A stretch of 47,118 bases of DNA from Acidimicrobiales bacterium (GTDB lineage Bacteria > Actinomycetota > Acidimicrobiia > Acidimicrobiales > SZUA-35), in the NCBI GenBank assembly GCA_020629695.1, contig JAHDCV010000025.1:1-47118 (forward strand), read 5' to 3'. Below the pieces are notes generated by a model. It worked only from the letters and a program-made list of their open reading frames with translations. It was not told where the DNA came from and did not search any database. The translations under genes were made by a program, and so were the position numbers. Every line of letters starts with the position of its first letter. The stretch's first letter is position 1. Below are positions 41,998-47,118 of this stretch, one piece after another.

Positions 41998-43431
41998 ATG
42001 GCGGATCTTCTCTGGGAACGACGACAGAGCGTGGCGGCGGCCATGCTCCTGGCGGCGGCAGCGCTGCTTGCGTTGCTCGACGGTCTGACGCGCCCCGACC
42101 CGGGGGCTGAACCGCTGCTGTTCGTGCTCGCCGGGGGCCTCGGGCTGGCCGCCGTCGCTCTGCCGACGGTGTTGCGGACCCGGAGTGGCCCCGGCTGGCC
42201 CTTCGTCGCACCGCTCCTGGTCGTGGCCGCCATCGTCGTCGCCGTCCTGGCGGCGGGCTCGGCCTCGTCGACCCATGCCGCCACGGGGCTGGCGCTGCTG
42301 GCGGGCTTGGTCTCGGTCGCGATCGGGATCGCTCTGCCGCCCGGTTCGGCCCTGTTGTTCGCCCCCGTCCTGGTCGCCGTCGCCGTACTCGCCAACAGGA
42401 ACGACCCCGACGAGGTCACCCTCGCACTCGCGCTGCTCGTGGTACCGGCCGCCGCACTGGTCGGCGAACTGGTGTCGGCGCTGCTCCAGCGGGCCGAGCG
42501 TGAGCAACTCCCCGACGCCGACCACCGCCGTCTGGAGCGGCTGAACCGGCTCGAGGAAGGCCTGCGCGGGTTCCGCCTCCCGGCCGACTTCCGGCGGGCC
42601 TGCTACGAGGTCGCCGCCGCGGCGAATGCGACCTTCGACACCGATCGAGCCACGGTGGTCCTCCGCCATCCGTCGGGGAACCTCGTGTCGGCCTCCGTCG
42701 GCGTCGAGATCCCGACCGAGCAGCTCGACGCGATCGGCAGCCTGATCACCCAGGCCGTCCGCGGCGGTGAGCCCGCCATCGTGGGGGTCAACGGCGACGG
42801 ACTGCTGGTGCTGCCGATGAGCCGGGAGGGGTCACCCGACGGCGCCGTCGTCTGTGGACCCGTCGACACCGATGACCCGGAGTTCACCCTCGATCTCGCC
42901 CGACTCTTCGAGGGCATGATCCGCATCGACCAGCTCACGGTGCTCGCCGAGCTCGAGGCCGAGGTGAGCCGCGACGCACTCACGGGCCTCGGCAACCGAC
43001 GCCACGGTGACGCCCTCCTCGCCTCGCTCACCCCCGGCGACGCGATCGTCCTGCTCGATCTCGACGGGTTCAAGGCCGTCAACGACACCTACGGTCACTC
43101 GGCCGGCGACCAGGTCCTCCAGCTGCTGTCGGGCCATCTGCGGTCGACCTTGCGTGACTCCGACACCTCGGCCCGTCTCGGCGGTGACGAGTTCCTGATC
43201 CTCGCCCGACAGTCCTTCGCCGACCCGTCCGCCGTCGCCGACCGTGTGTTGGCCGGCTGGCGGACCAAGGAGGATCGCACGACCCTGTCGGCCGGCGTGG
43301 CGATCCACGAGGCCGGCTCGACCTCGGCCGAGACGTTCGAACGGGCCGACCGGGCGCTGTATTCAGCCAAGGCCGCGGGCAAGAACCGGGCGGTCGTCTA
43401 CATGTCCGAAGTCGACGAGGACGAGGACTGA
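41998..43431 (+). CDS. membrane-bound diguanylate cyclase (GGDEF)
   Basis: 477 residues. Five or so transmembrane helices fill about 12-160, then a GAF-like region (about 180-300) and a GGDEF domain. The active-site loop GGDEF (395-399) is exact and the inhibitory RxxD site (RDSD) lies five residues before it, so c-di-GMP synthesis with product inhibition is expected. DLDGFKAVNDTYGHSAGDQ is the metal- and substrate-binding segment. The start is ATG 41998; GTG 41944 is an alternative. Confidence 0.9.
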   Translation: MADLLWERRQSVAAAMLLAAAALLALLDGLTRPDPGAEPLLFVLAGGLGLAAVALPTVLRTRSGPGWPFVAPLLVVAAIVVAVLAAGSASSTHAATGLALLAGLVSVAIGIALPPGSALLFAPVLVAVAVLANRNDPDEVTLALALLVVPAAALVGELVSALLQRAEREQLPDADHRRLERLNRLEEGLRGFRLPADFRRACYEVAAAANATFDTDRATVVLRHPSGNLVSASVGVEIPTEQLDAIGSLITQAVRGGEPAIVGVNGDGLLVLPMSREGSPDGAVVCGPVDTDDPEFTLDLARLFEGMIRIDQLTVLAELEAEVSRDALTGLGNRRHGDALLASLTPGDAIVLLDLDGFKAVNDTYGHSAGDQVLQLLSGHLRSTLRDSDTSARLGGDEFLILARQSFADPSAVADRVLAGWRTKEDRTTLSAGVAIHEAGSTSAETFERADRALYSAKAAGKNRAVVYMSEVDEDED

Positions 43432-43435
43432 GCCC

Positions 43436-43441
43436 TAGATT
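43436..43441 (+). promoter_or_regulatory. -10 candidate for class II aldolase gene
   Basis: TAGATT, 35 nt before the GTG, giving a leader of about 28 nt that contains the ribosome site AAGGGG. Confidence 0.3.
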
Positions 43442-43476
43442 CGGGTCATCTCCGACGACCTACAAGGGGCCCGGCC

Positions 43477-44280
43477 GTGACCGATCTCGCCGAACCGACA
43501 CCGGATGTCAACCTGCAGGGACCGGCGCGACGCCTTCGTCCCGAGACCTTCGACTCCGTCGAAGCCGAACGCCTCCACCTGAAGCAGCGCCTCGCCGCCG
43601 CCTTCCGGCTCTTCGGCCGATTCGGTTTCGACGAGGGTGTGGCCGGCCACATCACGGTGCGGGATCCCGAGCACACCGACCGCTTCTGGCTGAATCCGTT
43701 CGGAGTGAACTTCAAGCACATCCGGGTGTCGGATCTGATCTGTGTCGACCACCACGGCGAGCTCGTCGAGGGTGAGGGCATGGTCAACCGTGCGGCATTC
43801 GCGATCCACTCCCGGGTGCATGCCGCCCGCCCCGACGTCGTCGCCGCGGCGCACGCCCACTCGGTCTACGGCAAGGCATGGTCGGCGATGCGCCGGCCGC
43901 TCGATCCGCTGACCCAGGATGCATGTGCGTTCTTCGACGACCACGCGGTCTTCGACGACTACACCGGCGTGGTCCTCGACACCTCCGAGGGTGATCGCAT
44001 CGCCGAGGCGCTCGGTGACCGCAAGGCCGCCATCCTCGCGAACCACGGCAACCTGACCGTCGGTGGTTCCGTCGACGAGGCCGCCTGGTGGTTCATCACG
44101 ATGGAGCGGACCTGCCAGGCGCAGCTGCTCTGCGAAGCCGCCCGTACCGCGCCCATCCCGATCGACGACGAGATCGCGAAGCTGACCTATTCCCAGGTCG
44201 GATCACCAGCGGCGGGCTGGTTCTCGTTCCAGCCGCTGTACGACATGATCACCCGCGCCGAACCCGATCTGTTCGACTGA
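43477..44280 (+). CDS. class II aldolase/adducin-family protein
   Basis: 267 residues. Zinc-binding HAHS (about 127-130) and the late NHG (about 189-191), plus GHITVRDPE near the N-terminus, fit the fuculose-aldolase/adducin fold. The N-terminal helix and lack of a Glu-type catalytic motif recall the numerous class II aldolase-like proteins of unknown substrate. The start is GTG 43477, with AAGGGGCC upstream. A hairpin follows its stop. Confidence 0.85.
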   Translation: MTDLAEPTPDVNLQGPARRLRPETFDSVEAERLHLKQRLAAAFRLFGRFGFDEGVAGHITVRDPEHTDRFWLNPFGVNFKHIRVSDLICVDHHGELVEGEGMVNRAAFAIHSRVHAARPDVVAAAHAHSVYGKAWSAMRRPLDPLTQDACAFFDDHAVFDDYTGVVLDTSEGDRIAEALGDRKAAILANHGNLTVGGSVDEAAWWFITMERTCQAQLLCEAARTAPIPIDDEIAKLTYSQVGSPAAGWFSFQPLYDMITRAEPDLFD

Positions 44281-44289
44281 GTTCGGGCG

Positions 44290-44310
44290 CTCGGCGGGCC
44301 GACCGCCGAG
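44290..44310. terminator. hairpin between convergent aldolase and MerR genes
   Basis: Perfect stem CTCGGCGG / CCGCCGAG with a 5-nt loop, 9 nt after the aldolase stop and 6 nt beyond the MerR stop. It has no U-tract. Confidence 0.65.
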
Positions 44311-44316
44311 GGTGTC

Positions 44317-44796
44317 TCAGGCTTCCGCGACGAAACCGAACGGCAGGGTGACCTCGCCGTCCTCGATCGTCGCGCCCGGGTTCAGCTCGATGATGCGGGC
44401 GTCGACGGAGTCCTTCACGCCGGCGAGCGCGAGCACGTTCAGCACACCCTGGCCTTTCTGGAGGATGTCGATCAGCTCGTCGCCCGTCTGCACGAGCACC
44501 GAGGTCTGGCCCGAGATCACGATGTTGGCCGAAGCGACGTCCTCACCGAGCTGTTCGCGAAGGTAGTGGAAGACCTCGCGCACCGACTCGAGCCGGATCC
44601 CGGCGTCGAGCAGCGATTTGATGACCTTGAGTTCGAGCAGATCGCGGTAGCTGTAGAGGCGGCGGCTGCCGGATCCCTCGGCTTTGGCCACGGACGGCTT
44701 CACGAGGTCGGTGCGGGCCCAGTAGTCGAGCTGGCGGTACGTGATCCCGACGATCTCGGCGGCGCGCTTTCCGGGGAAGTGGACGTCGACAGCCAT
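44317..44796 (-). CDS. MerR-family regulator (Rv1830-like)
   Basis: 159 residues: N-terminal MerR helix-turn-helix (KRAAEIVGITYRQLDYWARTDLVKPS, about 10-35), wing GSGSRRLYSYRDLLEL, a dimer helix, and a C-terminal domain of about 80 residues with no metal cysteines. The domain order and the nearby BFN and FtsR-like genes match mycobacterial Rv1830. It probably senses a protein or small molecule. ATG 44796 has GAGGAG upstream. A phosphotransferase gene on the other strand separates it from its usual neighbours. Confidence 0.87.
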   Translation of the reverse strand: MAVDVHFPGKRAAEIVGITYRQLDYWARTDLVKPSVAKAEGSGSRRLYSYRDLLELKVIKSLLDAGIRLESVREVFHYLREQLGEDVASANIVISGQTSVLVQTGDELIDILQKGQGVLNVLALAGVKDSVDARIIELNPGATIEDGEVTLPFGFVAEA

Positions 44797-44834
44797 GGGT
44801 GGCTCCTCAGGATCGACCGCGTCGTGGTGACGTC

Positions 44835-44919
44835 GGTGAAATTACACCAGCAGGGTTCATCACGGAACGTAGTCACACGACCGCGACACGTCAACGACCA
44901 TTCGCGCGAATTTCGCGCG
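44835..44919. promoter_or_regulatory. MerR promoter with two inverted repeats
   Basis: On the minus strand, TTGACG (44894-44889), 17 nt, TACGTT (44871-44866), a near-consensus promoter. Downstream in the leader is GGTGnAATTnCACC (44835-44848). Upstream of the -35 is a perfect 8-1-8 repeat CGCGCGAA-T-TTCGCGCG (44903-44919), the tightest dyad in the window. Confidence 0.6.
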
Positions 44920-44995
44920 GTCCGCGCGAGAAGGCGCACGGAACGGGCCACGAGCAGCGTCCGATGTGAGGTGGTCCGGCGACCGGACGGGTTGG

Positions 44996-45001
44996 TAGCG
45001 T
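44996..45001 (+). promoter_or_regulatory. -10 element, leaderless phosphotransferase promoter
   Basis: TAGCGT, 6 nt before GTG 45008; no Shine-Dalgarno sequence. Confidence 0.4.
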
Positions 45002-45007
45002 GCGCGC

Positions 45008-45973
45008 GTGCACCCCACCGAGGCGCTGCTGCGTGACCATCTGGGCGATGCGCTCGAGGTGACACGAATCGAGCCGATCACGGGTCGCGGTGTGTTCTCG
45101 ATCGTCGAACGGTGCCACCTCCGCGGGTCCGCCGCGCCGGCTGCGACCGTCGTCGTCAAGCGGCCGACCGACGGCCCGAACCATCGAGCCGCACTGGACG
45201 GCGGCGCGTATCGGCGGGAGGCGCTCGCCTACCGCGAACTCGGGGAAGTCCTGGACGGTCTCGGCCCGGCCTGCCACGCGACCGTCGATCACGACGACGG
45301 CGGGATCACGTTCGTCCTGGAAGACCTCGAGCGATCGGGTCGCGCCGCCGACCAGGTCGTCGGCCTGACCGCGGATGACGCCCATGCGGTGCTCGACACG
45401 CTCGCTCGCTGGCACCGCCGAGGTGCCGAGCTGGATCTGGCCGGCCTGGACGTCCGCCGATCGACCCCGTCGCTGATTCCGCTGGCGGCTGCCACGGCGG
45501 GGCTCGATCGTCTGCCCCCGGGCGAGCGAGCGGTGTTCGCCGCGCTGTTGGAACGCGCCCCCGCACTCATCGAGGCCTTCGATGCCCGGTCCGACATCAC
45601 CCTGTGCCACGGCGACCCTCGGGGTGACAATGTCGTCATCGTCGATGACCCGTCGGGAGCGGAGGCGCCTGCCCGGCTGCTCGACTTCCAGCAGCTCGCC
45701 GTGCAGACCCGAGGGGCGGATCTCGCCTGGTTGCTCGCCACCAGCCTCGATCCCGACGTTCGTCGGGCGCACTGGAGCGGCCTCATGGGCGCCTACAGCG
45801 AGGCGACGGGGCGCCCCATTCACGAGGCCGAGGAGGCGACCCGGATCGGCACGCTGCTTCCCGGACTCGCCGTGCTCCTCCTGGTGCAGCGGGAGGTCTC
45901 CGACGGGCGCGGGCGTGCGATGGTCGCCCGTTCCGTCGAACGGATCTCGGCGATGGTGGCGGACCTCCTCTGA
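45008..45973 (+). CDS. aminoglycoside-phosphotransferase-like kinase
   Basis: 321 residues with a protein-kinase-like fold: nucleotide-loop TGRGVFSIV (about 25-33), lysine in VVVKRP, catalytic CHGDPRGDNVV (about 199-209; Brenner motif), and metal-binding LLDFQ. Homologues phosphorylate choline, ethanolamine, aminoglycosides or unidentified metabolites. No signal peptide is present. It sits on the opposite strand, inserted within the MerR/BFN/FtsR-like group, and ends 11 nt before the BFN stop. Confidence 0.82.
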   Translation: MHPTEALLRDHLGDALEVTRIEPITGRGVFSIVERCHLRGSAAPAATVVVKRPTDGPNHRAALDGGAYRREALAYRELGEVLDGLGPACHATVDHDDGGITFVLEDLERSGRAADQVVGLTADDAHAVLDTLARWHRRGAELDLAGLDVRRSTPSLIPLAAATAGLDRLPPGERAVFAALLERAPALIEAFDARSDITLCHGDPRGDNVVIVDDPSGAEAPARLLDFQQLAVQTRGADLAWLLATSLDPDVRRAHWSGLMGAYSEATGRPIHEAEEATRIGTLLPGLAVLLLVQREVSDGRGRAMVARSVERISAMVADLL

Positions 45974-45984
45974 GGCCCGGCCGA

Positions 45985-46482
45985 TCAGCTCTCGCTGCCG
46001 AAGTCCTCGGGGGTGACGTTGTCGAGGAACTTGCGTAGCTCCTCGACCATCTCTTCGGTCTCGTCGGCGTCGTCCTCTTCGATGATGCCCGCCTCGTCGA
46101 CGAGGGCTTCCTCGGCGAAGATCGGCATCCCGGTGCGGGCGGCGAGCGCCACGGCGTCCGATGGACGGGCCGAGATGACCACGACGTCGCCGACGCCGGA
46201 CCGGAGGTAGAGATCGGCGTAGAACGTGCGATCGCGGAGCTCGGTGATCACGACCTGTTCCGGCGTGGCGCCGAGCTGATCGATGGTCTCCACGAACAGG
46301 TCGTGGGTCATCGGGCGCTCCGTCTCGACCTCCGAGATCGCGAGGTCGATGGCATGGGCCTCGGGTCCGCCGATGTAGATCGGCACGACCCGATTCGGCT
46401 CGGACCGCTCACGCAGCAACATGATCGGTGCGTTCGTCGGTACCTGGATTCGGACCCCGACCAGCTCCATCTCGATCGTCAT
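45985..46482 (-). CDS. bifunctional nuclease (BFN/DUF151) family protein
   Basis: 165 residues. MELVGVRIQ, LPIYIGGPEAHAI-like (here VVPIYIGGPEAHAIDLA), RPMTHDL and ISARPSDAVALAARTGMPIFAEE are the DUF151 blocks; an acidic C-terminal tail follows. Plant and thermophile members cleave RNA and DNA, while the actinobacterial Rv1829 role is open. The start is ATG 46482, with TACGGT 6 nt upstream. Confidence 0.93.
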   Translation of the reverse strand: MTIEMELVGVRIQVPTNAPIMLLRERSEPNRVVPIYIGGPEAHAIDLAISEVETERPMTHDLFVETIDQLGATPEQVVITELRDRTFYADLYLRSGVGDVVVISARPSDAVALAARTGMPIFAEEALVDEAGIIEEDDADETEEMVEELRKFLDNVTPEDFGSES

Positions 46483-46488
46483 GCCCGT

Positions 46489-46494
46489 ACCGTA
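46489..46494 (-). promoter_or_regulatory. -10 element, leaderless BFN promoter
   Basis: TACGGT on the minus strand, 6 nt before ATG 46482. Confidence 0.4.
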
Positions 46495-46526
46495 CCGCCG
46501 CTCGCCACGCCGTGACGGACGCGTCG

Positions 46527-47118
46527 TCAGCCCGGTGGGATCAGGGTGTTGACCGCCCGATCCATGAGCAGGCGGCGGAGTTCGTCGGATTGCTCCCGGA
46601 GCTCCGCGACCATCGCCCGACCCTCGACCCGCGACGCGGCGTCTCGTTTGGAAAGAGCCGGGCCGGCGAGTTGTTCGAAGAGGCCGACCTCGCGGTCGAC
46701 CGAGAGCCGGAAGGGGCGCAGGTGTCGTGGATCGAGCCCCAGCTCGCCGAGGCGGCCCACGACGCGGAGCACGTCGAGCGCGTCGGCGCCGAACAGCATG
46801 GCCTGACCGGCCGATCGGCCCGTCAACAGCCCCGCCCGTTCGAGCTCCCGCACGGTGGAGATCTCGACGCCGGCGGCGGTGGCGAGGTCTTCCCGTGTCA
46901 TGACCAGGTCGTCGCTCGTCGTGATCGACGCCGCGTCATCCGCGACGCTCGGGTCGGTGACGTCGGGCTCGACCCGGTCGGGTTCGGCCCGGACGACGGT
47001 CTCCTGCTCCACAGGGGTGCGCAACCGCTCGTCACCCGGCCAGTCGACGGGCCGATCGTCGGCTTCGGCCGCTTCGCCGGCGTCATCGTCGAGGTCGACG
47101 GTGCCGGCATCGTCGATG
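46527..47118 (-). CDS. FtsR-like (Rv1828-type) MerR protein, C-terminal part
   Basis: The frame stays open to the window edge, so the gene is cut at its 5' end. Visible are an acidic linker (from the edge to about 46930), then the conserved C-terminal domain: MTREDLATAAGV, ELERAGLL, LGELGLDPRHLRPFRLSVDRE, and LMDRAVNTLI. This matches the second domain of mycobacterial Rv1828/corynebacterial FtsR; the N-terminal MerR helix-turn-helix must lie outside. FtsR activates ftsZ in Corynebacterium. A TTG at 47024 gives only an internal start and is not preferred. Confidence 0.8.
   Translation of the reverse strand, partial: IDDAGTVDLDDDAGEAAEADDRPVDWPGDERLRTPVEQETVVRAEPDRVEPDVTDPSVADDAASITTSDDLVMTREDLATAAGVEISTVRELERAGLLTGRSAGQAMLFGADALDVLRVVGRLGELGLDPRHLRPFRLSVDREVGLFEQLAGPALSKRDAASRVEGRAMVAELREQSDELRRLLMDRAVNTLIPPG

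Noticed and set aside
46527-47024. A complete small protein starting at TTG 47024
   Set aside because: The frame continues open to the window edge and the visible part matches only the C-terminal domain of Rv1828-like proteins.

Overview
The window is high-GC DNA packed with genes on both strands, with no rRNA, tRNA, CRISPR array, insertion sequence or phage gene that I can recognise. It carries a complete Pup-proteasome system (arc/mpa, dop, pup, prcB, prcA, pafA, pafB, pafC), the tatBC-helY neighbourhood that follows pafBC in Actinomycetota, and the ftsR-like/BFN/MerR trio known from mycobacteria (Rv1828-Rv1829-Rv1830). The host is therefore an actinobacterium. The mix with Ilumatobacter-like accessory genes makes Acidimicrobiia my best guess, but that is inference.

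Layout. 1-2133: tail of an acidic protein, an enoyl-CoA hydratase and a TauD/GBBH-type dioxygenase, closed by a strong hairpin. 2168-4846 (minus): furA-katG oxidative-stress operon with a palindromic operator. 4852-6796 (minus): coupled operon of an acidic zinc-ribbon protein, a helical hypothetical protein, a GNAT and a Nudix hydrolase. 6896-13233 (minus): tatB-tatC-helY, a stand-alone lipid-kinase C-terminal domain, then a tandem ThyX-like protein. 13316-17191: mixed-strand block with a zinc-ribbon protein, a coupled GDPD / exported barnase-type RNase / barstar operon, a signal peptidase I with a long Pro-rich N-terminus, and a DUF2834 membrane protein. 17161-23899 (minus): pafC-pafB-pafA-prcA-prcB-pup-dop. 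23950-37102: accessory block lying between dop and arc, with a mercuric-reductase-like flavoprotein, a tandem GNAT, an acyl-CoA dehydrogenase, a CzrA-like zinc sensor with its CDF exporter, a five-gene catabolic operon (ALDH, luciferase-like oxidoreductase, AA_synth, alpha/beta hydrolase, TPP enzyme) with a divergent LysR regulator, and an AadA-like nucleotidyltransferase. 37204-41863: arc, oligopeptidase B and a histidine phosphatase. 41998-47118: GGDEF cyclase, class II aldolase, MerR regulator, aminoglycoside-kinase-like phosphotransferase, BFN nuclease-family protein and an FtsR-like protein cut by the window edge.

How the parts work together. PafA ligates Pup to lysines; ARC recognises Pup, unfolds the target and feeds PrcBA; Dop removes Pup. 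Pup here ends in Glu, so it would not need deamidation. PafB/PafC are WYL regulators linked to the DNA-damage response in mycobacteria. The RNase and barstar form a toxin/inhibitor pair. The Zn sensor and CDF pump form a metal-homeostasis unit.

A recurring signal is a TANNNT -10 hexamer 6-8 nt upstream of an ATG/GTG at many transcription-unit heads (echA, furA, thyX-like, tatB, prcB, dop, acd, czrA-like, aldh, ptrB, phosphotransferase, BFN). This implies widespread leaderless transcription and fixes several start codons. No gap without a gene exceeds about 210 bases; the longest (44797-45007) holds a promoter and two dyads.
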